From: Candidatus Levyibacteriota bacterium
Lineage (GTDB): Bacteria > Patescibacteriota > Microgenomatia > Levybacterales > UBA12049
Reading direction: 5' to 3'
Length of the DNA: 35,751 nt
Assembly: GCA_027459725.1 (NCBI GenBank)
Contig: DAIDHK010000002.1
Location: forward strand, 1-35,751
Part shown: piece by piece, positions 8,645 through 17,666 of the stretch
Position numbering within the stretch: position 1 is the first letter of the stretch
Layout of the letters: each line of letters begins with the position of its first letter
Position numbers and translations under genes: made by a program
The notes under the pieces: model-generated
The model's database searches: none
What the model was told of the DNA's origin: nothing
Seen by the model: only the letters and a program-made list of their open reading frames with translations

Positions 8645-10056
8645 ATTTACGTAATTTAACTATTACAGAGGCAAAAGAAGGATTGAAAAACAAACAATTT
8701 TCAGCTGTAGAATTGACACAAGCCGCGTTAGATCAAATAAAACTACAGGATAATAATCTTAATGCCTTTATTACTGTTACTGAGAACGAAGCTTTGGATG
8801 CCGCTGGACATGCAGACAAGCTCATAACTCAAGGAGAAGACAAACCTCTACTGGGTATCCCGATTGCCTTGAAAGACTTATTCTCTACCAAGGGTATACG
8901 CACGACCGCAGCCTCACGTGTGCTTGATAACTATGTTCCTCAATACGATGCCACAGTAGTTACTAGGCTCAAAGAAGCCGGGGGTGTAATTGTAGGTAAA
9001 ACTAATTGCGATGCCTGGGCGCATGGCTCCAGTGGTGAAAACTCTGATTTTGACCCAACCAAGAACCCATATAACCTTGAATACGTGCCTGGCGGTTCAT
9101 CAAGCGGTTCACCTGTAGCAGTAACTTCGGGAATGAGCCTAATGGCCACAGGAACTGATACTGGTGGATCCATCCGTTTACCAGCCAGCTTTTGTAATGT
9201 TGTAGGTTTGAAACCTACCTATGGCCGCGTCAGCCGGTATGGCATAGTTGCAATGGCCTCCTCCCTGGATTCTATCGGTCATTTCACAAAAACGGTAGCT
9301 GATAGTGCCCTAGTTTTGGGTATCACAGCCGGTCATGATCCTCTGGATGCTACTACCCCAAACCATAGTGTGCCAAATTATAATGAATTTTTAGGGTACG
9401 ATCTTAAGGGTATCAGAATTGGCGTTCCAAAAGAATATTACGCACAAGGACTGGATAAAAACATGCATAAATTAGCAGATGATGCTCTAAAAGTGCTAAT
9501 TTCTCGGGGAGCGAACGTGATTGACATCACACTTCCCTATTCACAGTCAGCCATTGCCGTGTACTATATTATCCAGACCGCAGAAGTATCATCCAATTTA
9601 GGCCGCTATGACGGGATTCGTTATGGTAATGATAGGTCATATTTCGGAGATGAAGCCAAGCGACGTATTATGCTAGGCACATACGTTCTTTCAGCTGGGT
9701 ACTATGATGCATATTATAAAAAAGCCCAGCAGGTTCGTACTCTGATTGTGGATGACTTCAGGAAAGCTTTTGAGCAAGTTGATGCCATTGTGGCTCCTGT
9801 TTCGCCCACTCCACCCTGGAAAATAGGAGCTAAAACAGATGATCCTCTAGCCATGTATCTCTCAGACATCTTTACAGTCACAGCCAATATTGCCGGACTA
9901 CCAGGCTTAGCCGTGCCTGCTGGCTTTATAAATGGACTTCCAAGCGGTATACAAATTCTCGGTCCACATTTTTCCGAAGACAAACTGTTTAAGATTGGTT
10001 ATGCTTATGAGCAGGAAACCCAGTTCTGGAAGGAGGCTCCAAAACTAAATGAATAA
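8641..10056 (+). CDS. gatA: Asp/Glu-tRNA(Asn/Gln) amidotransferase subunit A
   Basis: Amidase signature GGSSSGSPVAVTSGMSLMATGTDTGGSIRLPASF. Confidence 0.97.
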   Translation: MNLRNLTITEAKEGLKNKQFSAVELTQAALDQIKLQDNNLNAFITVTENEALDAAGHADKLITQGEDKPLLGIPIALKDLFSTKGIRTTAASRVLDNYVPQYDATVVTRLKEAGGVIVGKTNCDAWAHGSSGENSDFDPTKNPYNLEYVPGGSSSGSPVAVTSGMSLMATGTDTGGSIRLPASFCNVVGLKPTYGRVSRYGIVAMASSLDSIGHFTKTVADSALVLGITAGHDPLDATTPNHSVPNYNEFLGYDLKGIRIGVPKEYYAQGLDKNMHKLADDALKVLISRGANVIDITLPYSQSAIAVYYIIQTAEVSSNLGRYDGIRYGNDRSYFGDEAKRRIMLGTYVLSAGYYDAYYKKAQQVRTLIVDDFRKAFEQVDAIVAPVSPTPPWKIGAKTDDPLAMYLSDIFTVTANIAGLPGLAVPAGFINGLPSGIQILGPHFSEDKLFKIGYAYEQETQFWKEAPKLNE

Positions 10057-11389
10057 CAAATACACTCCTATTATAGGCTTAGAGGTTCACGTAGAACTAA
10101 AAACAAATTCCAAAATGTTTTGCAGCTGTTCTGCCGACTATTTCGGACATCAACCCAATAGTCATACTTGCCCTATCTGTTTAGGTTTACCAGGTGCTTT
10201 GCCTGTACCAAACCGACAGGCAATTGAATGGTGCATTATGATTGGTCAGGCTTTAAACTGCAAAATAAACCAGTTCTCCAAATTTGATCGAAAAAACTAT
10301 TTTTACCCTGATTTGGCTAAAGGGTTTCAAACCAGCCAGTATGACTTACCCTTTGGTGAAAATGGCTTTGTCCAGCTGAAAAAAGGTAAAATCAGAATCC
10401 GTCGAGTGCATATGGAAGAAGATACGGGTAAATTAATCCACGAAGATATTAAAGGTGAAAGTTTCAGTTTAATTGATTTTAACCGTTCCGGTGTTCCATT
10501 AGTGGAAATAGTCACAGAACCTGATTTTCATGATGCCAATGACGTCGTTGAGTATTTGAAAAAGTTACAAACCATAGTACGTTACCTTGAAGTGTCCAAT
10601 GCTGATATGGAGAAGGGAAATATGAGACTTGAACCTAATATCTCGCTCCAACTCCAAGGTGATGACGGATTACCTAAATATAAAGTCGAAGTAAAAAATA
10701 TCAATTCTTTCAGTTTCGTTGATAAGGCCATTAAATTTGAAATTAAGAGACAGCAGGAAATTCTTGAGTCCGGTAAGACTCCTGTACAGGAGACGCGCGG
10801 CTGGAATGAATTTAAGAATGCAACTGTTTCCCAGCGTGTCAAAGAAGAAGCAAATGATTACCGTTATTTCCCAGAACCTGACATTCCACCAATTATTTAT
10901 TCAAAAAATCAGATTGAACAATTGAAAGAAAAACTGCCAGAACTACAAGAAACAAAACAAATGAGGTTTGTAAAAGACTACCAACTCACTGAATATGATG
11001 CAGAAATATTAACTCGTGAGAAAATCATGGCTGACTATTTTGAAGAAGCGGCTCAAGTAGCAGCTAAGCACAAGTTGACCCCCAAACAAGTTGCCAATCA
11101 CTTGATCAATGGCAAAGTAGATGTTGAACAGCTTTTGCCAGCTGATTTAATTAAAAGAATCATGGAATCAACCAGAGTTAAGCAGATAGATGAGAATGAA
11201 CTAAATAATATCATTACGTCTGTCTTAACTGCCAACGAAAAGGCCGTTGCCGACTACAAATCCGGCAAAGAAACTGTTATCATGTTTCTTGTTGGTCAGG
11301 TTATGCGCCAAATTAAGAAAAAAGTTGACGCACAGATGATAAAAGAACGGCTAAAAATAATCTTGTATAAATATGGATCAAAAAACTGA
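10049..11389 (+). CDS. gatB: Asp/Glu-tRNA(Asn/Gln) amidotransferase subunit B
   Basis: IIGLEVHVELKTNSKMFCSC...CPICLGLPGALPVPN; SD AAGGAGG inside gatA 3' end. Confidence 0.97.
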   Translation: MNNKYTPIIGLEVHVELKTNSKMFCSCSADYFGHQPNSHTCPICLGLPGALPVPNRQAIEWCIMIGQALNCKINQFSKFDRKNYFYPDLAKGFQTSQYDLPFGENGFVQLKKGKIRIRRVHMEEDTGKLIHEDIKGESFSLIDFNRSGVPLVEIVTEPDFHDANDVVEYLKKLQTIVRYLEVSNADMEKGNMRLEPNISLQLQGDDGLPKYKVEVKNINSFSFVDKAIKFEIKRQQEILESGKTPVQETRGWNEFKNATVSQRVKEEANDYRYFPEPDIPPIIYSKNQIEQLKEKLPELQETKQMRFVKDYQLTEYDAEILTREKIMADYFEEAAQVAAKHKLTPKQVANHLINGKVDVEQLLPADLIKRIMESTRVKQIDENELNNIITSVLTANEKAVADYKSGKETVIMFLVGQVMRQIKKKVDAQMIKERLKIILYKYGSKN

Positions 11390-12278
11390 TACCATCCCAG
11401 GTGTTGAGACATCTCAAGGATCCAAAGATTCAAACGAAAGACGCTCAAATCCAGCAAATCCAGATATGTCAGAGAATCCTGAAGTATCTAGAGATAGAAA
11501 TTCTGCTCTCAAACAGATTACAGACAGCTTTCTTGATGAATTAAAAGCCCGTTCAAAAGATGAGATTACTCAAGCTAGTTATTCTGAAGTAAGAACAGTT
11601 TTTGATTTACTTAAAACTGGACACATTAACGAAAAAACAGCTATTCGGACACTAGGTGATATAATTTCCAGTCTGAGACAGAAAAACCAGCAGTTGAAAA
11701 CAAATAGTATGCTGAGTGAAAAGGCAGACACAATAAATAGTAGAGGATTCTATGAGGTTGCCAAAAGAGTACTAGACGCAAATAATAAATTAGAAAATCC
11801 TCAACCTATCTCTGTAGCCTTTGTTGATCTAGCTGGATTTAAGAAAGTAAATGATGTACTACATCATAATATAGGTGACCTGGTTATTAGAGCTGTCGCT
11901 GACTATTTGAGCGTCTGTGTAAGAAAAGGAGATGTGGTGGCACATAAACAAGGAGATGAATATCTCATCCTTTTTTTGAATATGAATGCTCAAGATGCAC
12001 TAACTAGAATGATTGGTTTTCGGAATAATGAAACATCACAGCTTATGCAAGATCTACTTGAAATAGCTAAAACAGTAATGGGAGAAGATAACAAACCCTT
12101 GATTGATCCTGCTGTTGATTTGGCAAGTATCCCTATAAGTATGAGTATTGGTGTATCTCAAGTTAAGCTAACAGTACCATCCGGAGCTGCATTAGAAATG
12201 GCAATAAATGAAGCTGATACAAATATGAGAAAAGACAATGAAGCATTAAAGGAAAAAAATCCCGCTTTCAGCAGATAA
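11373..12278 (+). CDS. Cytoplasmic GGDEF-like domain protein with non-canonical QGDEY motif
   Basis: DTINSRGFYE, FVDLAGFKKVND, GDLVIRAVADYL, HKQGDEYLIL and SMSIGVS align to the GGDEF domain; signature is QGDEY. Confidence 0.8.
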   Translation: MDQKTDTIPGVETSQGSKDSNERRSNPANPDMSENPEVSRDRNSALKQITDSFLDELKARSKDEITQASYSEVRTVFDLLKTGHINEKTAIRTLGDIISSLRQKNQQLKTNSMLSEKADTINSRGFYEVAKRVLDANNKLENPQPISVAFVDLAGFKKVNDVLHHNIGDLVIRAVADYLSVCVRKGDVVAHKQGDEYLILFLNMNAQDALTRMIGFRNNETSQLMQDLLEIAKTVMGEDNKPLIDPAVDLASIPISMSIGVSQVKLTVPSGAALEMAINEADTNMRKDNEALKEKNPAFSR

Positions 12279-12306
12279 GCTTAATTTACTTAGCCAAGTA
12301 TAATGC

Positions 12307-12318
12307 TATAATAATTCT
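12307..12318 (+). promoter_or_regulatory. -10 TATAAT then 6 nt to dnaE ATG (predicted leaderless start)
   Basis: TATAAT 12307-12312 with extended TG upstream (TGCTATAAT), ATG at 12319. Confidence 0.65.
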
Positions 12319-15300
12319 ATGGCCTCGTTTGTTCACCTGCACAATCATTCCGAATTCTCTTTACTAGATGGACTCTCAAAAATAAAAAATATGGCAGCTT
12401 ATGCCAAAGAACTGGGTATGCCTGCTTTAGCAATCACTGATCATGGAAGCATGTATGGAGTAATAAAATTTTATATGGCTTGCAAAGCTGTGAATATAAA
12501 ACCGATTATAGGGTGTGAAATATATGTCGCTAAACGTTCATTGCATGATAAAGAAGCCGGTATTGATAATGAATATAATCATTTAGTTCTTCTGGCCGAA
12601 AATAATACAGGGTATAAAAACCTGATGAAAATTGTTTCAGTCTCCTACCTTGAGGGTTACTACTACAAACCCCGCACCGATCTGGAACTCCTGGAAAAAT
12701 ATCATGAAGGATTAATTTGTCTGTCAGCCTGCGTCAATGGATTTGTCGTGGAACCAATGCTGACGGGAGATGATGAAGAAGGAGAGAAACGTGCTAAAAA
12801 ACTGAATCAGATTTTTGGCCAAAATAATTTTTATCTAGAAATTCAAAGGCACATCGACGTACCTCCTCAGGCTGAAGCGAATAGGAAATTGATTACTTTG
12901 TCAAAGAAACTCGGCATTCCTTTAGTAGCTACTAATGATAATCACTATACCCGTAAAGGTGACGCAGAAGCACAGGAAGTTCTACTTTGCATTCAGACTC
13001 AACAGACTCTACTGGATAAAAACCGCAAACTTTCGATGGTCTCCTCACCTGACTTTTATATCAAATCTGCCGAAGAAATGGAAAATGCCTTCATTGATAT
13101 ACCAGATGCGGTGGAAAACACAGTCAAAATTGCAGAGCGTTGCAATGTTGAAATAACATTGGGTAAATGGATCATGCCGAAGTTTGCAGTGCCACAAAAC
13201 TATACTACTAAAGAGTATCTTAAATATCTGATTGACGAAAGAATTCACAAACGCTATTCAGAAGTAACAGAAGAGATTAAAAAAAGAGTCGATTATGAAC
13301 TGGATATTATTTTTACTAAAGGCTATGAGACCTACTTCTTAACCGTACAAGACTTTGTCAACTGGGCCAAGGATCATGGAATCTCAGTAGGACCAGGTCG
13401 CGGTTCTGCTGCTGGTTCTGTGGTAGCATACATTCTCAATATTACAGACGTTGATCCTTTTTATTTTAAATTGCCATTCGAGAGATTTTTAAATCCTCTA
13501 CGGCCCTCTGCTCCTGATATTGATCTGGACTTTGCAGACGTGCGTCGTGATGAGGTAATTGCTTATGTTACTCAGAAATACGGAGAGGATAAGGTTGCTC
13601 AAATTATCACCTTTGGGACTATGGAAGCCCGAGGTTCTGTTCGCGATGTTGGACGTGTACTGGGTATGCCATACGCTGTACCTGATCGTATCGCCAAAAT
13701 GATTCCTCCAGGCTGGCAAGGACATGCCATGACAATCGAAAACGCCTTGTCACAAAGTCCTGATCTAAAACGTGCTTATGAATCAGAACCAGAAACTAAA
13801 CGTTTGTTAGATCTGGCAACTAAACTTGAAGGAGTAGCTCGTCACGCATCCGTACATGCAGCAGGAGTTGTAATTGCAGATAAACCACTAACTGAATATG
13901 TACCACTGCAAAGAGAAACCAACGGCGATAAAGTCGTTACACAATATGATATGTATACTGTTGGCGAGGACGGGGTAGGACTCTTAAAAATGGACTTTTT
14001 AGGTCTTCGCAACTTAACCATTATCGAAGAAGCTTTAAAATTTATTAAATCCAATCAGGGAGTCGAAATAGATATCTCTACCTTACCATTAGAAGACAAA
14101 AAAACTTATGAGTTGCTTTCACAGGGAGAGACTACAGGCATATTCCAGTTTGAATCTGCAGGTATGAGAAGATATATTAAAGAACTTAAACCTACTTCCA
14201 TATTTGATCTTCAGGCTATGAATGCCTTATATCGTCCTGGTCCCATGGCTAATATTCCGGATTTTATTAAACGAAAAAACAACCCAGCTTTAATCACCTA
14301 TCCTTATCCTGGATTAGAAGATATTTTAAAAGAATCTTATGGAGTGCTGACTTTTCAAGATGATGTTTTACTCACGGTAATTAAACTGGCTGGATATACA
14401 TGGCTGGATGCCGATAAGTTCCGTAAAGCGATGGGTAAGAAAATTCCTGCCGAAATGAAAAAACAGAAAGAGTTATTCATCAATGGCTGCAGGAAAAATG
14501 GTATTACGGAGAAAAAAGCAGATGAGCTATTTGAAATTATTGCCCCCTTTGCAGGTTACGGTTTCAATAAAGCCCACGCAGCATGTTATGCCATTATTGC
14601 CTATCGTACTGCATACTTGAAGGCTCATTATCCGGTTGAATTCATGACGGCATTATTAACTGCTGAATCTCGAGGTACTACAGGTCCTGCTAAGAATGAA
14701 AAAATTTCCCAAGCAGTCGCAGAATGTAAAAGACTAAACGTAGAAGTTTTACCTCCAGATATTAATAAATCACAGGCCGATTTTTCGATAGAAGCAAATA
14801 CTAAAGTCCGCTTCGGCTTAACGGCCATTAAAAACGTAGGTAGTGCAGCAATTGAAAGTATACTTAAGGCAAGAAAAAGCAGCCCATTTATCAGTCTACA
14901 GGATTTTTGTAATCGCGTAAATCTAAGCGCAGTAAATAAAAAAACCTTAGAAAGCCTGTTAAAAGCTGGTACATTTGATCATTTTGGTAACCGTGCAGCC
15001 ATGTTAATTTATATGCCAGATGCAGTAAGTAAAGCAAATGAGGTAAGAAAACAAAATTCCGAGGGTCAAGGCTCTTTTTTTGGAGACTTGTTTGAATCCT
15101 CAGAAATCAGAAACCATACTAAAAATGATGATAATGGTATAGACGATTTTACTCAAAAAGAAAAACTCGCCTTTGAAAAAGAATTTTTGGGTTTTTACTT
15201 GACCTCACACCCCCAAAAGGAAAACTTACAAAAGGTACATAACCACATTTCTCATGAACTGGAACTTTTAGAAGGTGAAGACGAAGGCACCATAGTTACT

Positions 15301-15570
15301 ATTGGGGGTATACTTGATAACGTCAAAAGATTTTTTACAAAGAAATCTAATGCAGAGATGGCATTCTTAAACCTAACCGATGAAAAAGGAATTAGTATTG
15401 AAGTTGTAGTTTTCCCAAAAGTATTCGATCAATACAAAACTTCCCTGTATATTGATAACGTAGTAGTTATTCAGGGTAAACTAAGTAATCGTGATGAAAA
15501 AATATCAATAATTGCGGATCGTATCATTAGTTTGGATAAAATGCTTGACTTACGCTCAAATACACACTAA
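12319..15570 (+). CDS. dnaE: DNA polymerase III subunit alpha
   Basis: N-terminal PHP (FVHLHNHSEFSLLDG), PDIDLDFAD catalytic motif, C-terminal OB domain. Confidence 0.97.
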   Translation: MASFVHLHNHSEFSLLDGLSKIKNMAAYAKELGMPALAITDHGSMYGVIKFYMACKAVNIKPIIGCEIYVAKRSLHDKEAGIDNEYNHLVLLAENNTGYKNLMKIVSVSYLEGYYYKPRTDLELLEKYHEGLICLSACVNGFVVEPMLTGDDEEGEKRAKKLNQIFGQNNFYLEIQRHIDVPPQAEANRKLITLSKKLGIPLVATNDNHYTRKGDAEAQEVLLCIQTQQTLLDKNRKLSMVSSPDFYIKSAEEMENAFIDIPDAVENTVKIAERCNVEITLGKWIMPKFAVPQNYTTKEYLKYLIDERIHKRYSEVTEEIKKRVDYELDIIFTKGYETYFLTVQDFVNWAKDHGISVGPGRGSAAGSVVAYILNITDVDPFYFKLPFERFLNPLRPSAPDIDLDFADVRRDEVIAYVTQKYGEDKVAQIITFGTMEARGSVRDVGRVLGMPYAVPDRIAKMIPPGWQGHAMTIENALSQSPDLKRAYESEPETKRLLDLATKLEGVARHASVHAAGVVIADKPLTEYVPLQRETNGDKVVTQYDMYTVGEDGVGLLKMDFLGLRNLTIIEEALKFIKSNQGVEIDISTLPLEDKKTYELLSQGETTGIFQFESAGMRRYIKELKPTSIFDLQAMNALYRPGPMANIPDFIKRKNNPALITYPYPGLEDILKESYGVLTFQDDVLLTVIKLAGYTWLDADKFRKAMGKKIPAEMKKQKELFINGCRKNGITEKKADELFEIIAPFAGYGFNKAHAACYAIIAYRTAYLKAHYPVEFMTALLTAESRGTTGPAKNEKISQAVAECKRLNVEVLPPDINKSQADFSIEANTKVRFGLTAIKNVGSAAIESILKARKSSPFISLQDFCNRVNLSAVNKKTLESLLKAGTFDHFGNRAAMLIYMPDAVSKANEVRKQNSEGQGSFFGDLFESSEIRNHTKNDDNGIDDFTQKEKLAFEKEFLGFYLTSHPQKENLQKVHNHISHELELLEGEDEGTIVTIGGILDNVKRFFTKKSNAEMAFLNLTDEKGISIEVVVFPKVFDQYKTSLYIDNVVVIQGKLSNRDEKISIIADRIISLDKMLDLRSNTH

Positions 15571-15640
15571 AATTAGATCATTGTGTCAATTTAATTAACT
15601 CAGCAATTATATTTTGAGTTATTAAACTTAGTGACAGATA

Positions 15641-15669
15641 AACGTCAATCAGAAAGGCTGACGTTTTTT
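15641..15669 (+). terminator. Rho-independent terminator between dnaE and atpB
   Basis: AACGTCA (15641-15647)/TGACGTT (15659-15665) followed by T-run. Confidence 0.8.
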
Positions 15670-15695
15670 AATGAACAAGAAGTAGCCTAGTTAAT

Positions 15696-16430
15696 ATGAA
15701 TATATCATTATCTCCAGAAACTTTGTTTAGTATTGGGGGTATTCAAATAACGAATACTCTAACTAATACCCTTCTAGTAGACATTCTTTTAATTACAGTT
15801 TGTTACTTTGTCCATAAAAAGTCTCAATTAATTCCTGGAATATTTCAGAATATTGTGGAAATTATAATTGAAATGTTTTACGATCTAACTGAAACTGTTT
15901 CAAATAAACATGTTCGCCAGATATTCCCTTATGTTATGACCTTTTTCTTCTTCATTGCCTTTGCTAACTGGACTGAGTTAATTCCTGTTTTGGGCGCTTT
16001 CGGCTTTTACCATGGTAATACTTTTATTCCACTTTTTCGTAGCACCTCTACAGATTTAAATACAACATTAGCTTTGGCTCTTGTTTCTTTAAGCATAACC
16101 CATGGAATGAGTATCAAGTATTTGGGTCTTAAAAGCTATTTGGGAAGATTTTTCTCCTGGAATCCATTAAACCTTTATACAGGATTATTGGAATTAGTTT
16201 CAGAATTTACTAAAATTATATCTTTTTCCTTCCGTTTATATGGAAATATTTTTGTTGGAAGTGTGTTTCTTTCTTCAGTAACCGGGGTTTTTGCTTTTTT
16301 CCTGCCAATTCCAGTCTTGTTGTATGAATTGTTTGTTGGTACAATTCAAGCAGCAGTTTTTGCCATGCTGACTATGGCCTTTATGGCAATCATGACAACT
16401 CCGGCACATGGATCGGAGCCACATAAGTAG
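15696..16430 (+). CDS. atpB: F-type ATP synthase subunit a
   Basis: SFSFRLYGNIFVG with essential Arg, multiple TMs, first gene of atp operon. Confidence 0.95.
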   Translation: MNISLSPETLFSIGGIQITNTLTNTLLVDILLITVCYFVHKKSQLIPGIFQNIVEIIIEMFYDLTETVSNKHVRQIFPYVMTFFFFIAFANWTELIPVLGAFGFYHGNTFIPLFRSTSTDLNTTLALALVSLSITHGMSIKYLGLKSYLGRFFSWNPLNLYTGLLELVSEFTKIISFSFRLYGNIFVGSVFLSSVTGVFAFFLPIPVLLYELFVGTIQAAVFAMLTMAFMAIMTTPAHGSEPHK

Positions 16431-16498
16431 CTGTGAAAAAAATAAACTAGAGAAAAATAAGAATGTAAGTAAAATTATATGAAAGTTAATTTATATAA

Positions 16499-16729
<231 letters not shown>

Positions 16730-16736
16730 GAGTCGC

Positions 16737-16772
16737 CTTACCCGTTAGATAAACATTATTGACGCGGGTAAG
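16737..16772 (+). other. Hairpin between atpE and atpF (CTTACCCG-N20-CGGGTAAG)
   Basis: Perfect 8-bp arms 16737-16744 / 16765-16772, no U-tract. Confidence 0.75.
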
Positions 16773-16793
16773 TATGCGAGAAATTAAAATAAT

Positions 16794-17300
16794 ATGGGAA
16801 CAATTTTACAAACATTTGGTATCAATTGGTATCTGCTTGTTGCGCAGGTTGTTAATTTTTTACTAATTTTATATTTATTAAAAAGGTTTGTTTATAAACC
16901 AGTATTCAATATTATAAAAAAACGGGAAGAAATTATTAAAAAAGGCCTCGATGATGCAAAAAAAGGAGAAGAATCATTAAAAACGGCTGAGGAGGAAACA
17001 AAATTAATTGTTAAACAAGCTAGAGATGAAGCAAGAAGTATTTTGGATAGCGCCAGAAAAGAAGCCAGTTTAACTATAGAAGAAGCACAAGAAAAAGCCA
17101 AAAAACAGTCAGCAATTATTATAAAAGAAGGTGAAGAAGCTGTAAAACGAGAAGCTCTTAAAGCTGAAGAGAAATTACTGAAAAAAATAGGTCAAATTGT
17201 TGAAGAGGTTGTAAAACAATCTTTGAAAAATATTCTATCGCCTGAACAACAAAAAGAAGCACTCAAGAATAGTTTGCAATACCTGAATAAACTTAAATAA
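16794..17300 (+). CDS. atpF: F-type ATP synthase subunit b
   Basis: N-terminal TM then long charged Ala/Lys/Glu helix; position in operon. Confidence 0.94.
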   Translation: MGTILQTFGINWYLLVAQVVNFLLILYLLKRFVYKPVFNIIKKREEIIKKGLDDAKKGEESLKTAEEETKLIVKQARDEARSILDSARKEASLTIEEAQEKAKKQSAIIIKEGEEAVKREALKAEEKLLKKIGQIVEEVVKQSLKNILSPEQQKEALKNSLQYLNKLK

Positions 17301-17301
17301 T

Positions 17302-17658
17302 ATGAAGATAAAATTAATTAAACAATTGGCTAAAGCAAGTTTTGATAATAATAGTTTGAACGAAAATAAAATTAAAATTGTCTCGAGTAAGCTTAAACGT
17401 AAAGACTTGCGTTCATACTTACGAGCCTTGAAAATTCTGGATCAGGAAAACACCTTGTTTGTGAGTATGCCTATTACAGATGATGAGAAGGTTAAAAATG
17501 CCTTACAGATACGTTTTCCTAATAAAAAAATTGTCTATACTTTAAATAAAGATTTATTAGCTGGTATAAAGATAGTTAATAACGACCTCTTGTATGATTT
17601 TACGTTACAAGGTAAAATTGAGAGATTGATCGGACACTTTTACGATACAAATGATTAA
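17302..17658 (+). CDS. atpH: F-type ATP synthase subunit delta (short)
   Basis: C-terminal LLAGIKIVNNDLLYDFTLQGKIERL typical of delta; only 118 aa; operon position. Confidence 0.85.
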   Translation: MKIKLIKQLAKASFDNNSLNENKIKIVSSKLKRKDLRSYLRALKILDQENTLFVSMPITDDEKVKNALQIRFPNKKIVYTLNKDLLAGIKIVNNDLLYDFTLQGKIERLIGHFYDTND

Positions 17659-17666
17659 AAATAAAT

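Noticed and set aside
8940-9173. Minus-strand 77-aa ORF inside gatA
   Set aside because: Shadow of the conserved amidase Gly/Ser-rich signature.
12935-13156. Plus-strand 73-aa ORF within dnaE
   Set aside because: Out-of-frame ORF wholly inside dnaE with no independent support.
15596-15621. TAACTCA/TGAGTTA inverted repeat upstream of atpB
   Set aside because: Only 7 bp with an AT-rich loop, no U-tract and near the real terminator; too weak to interpret alone.
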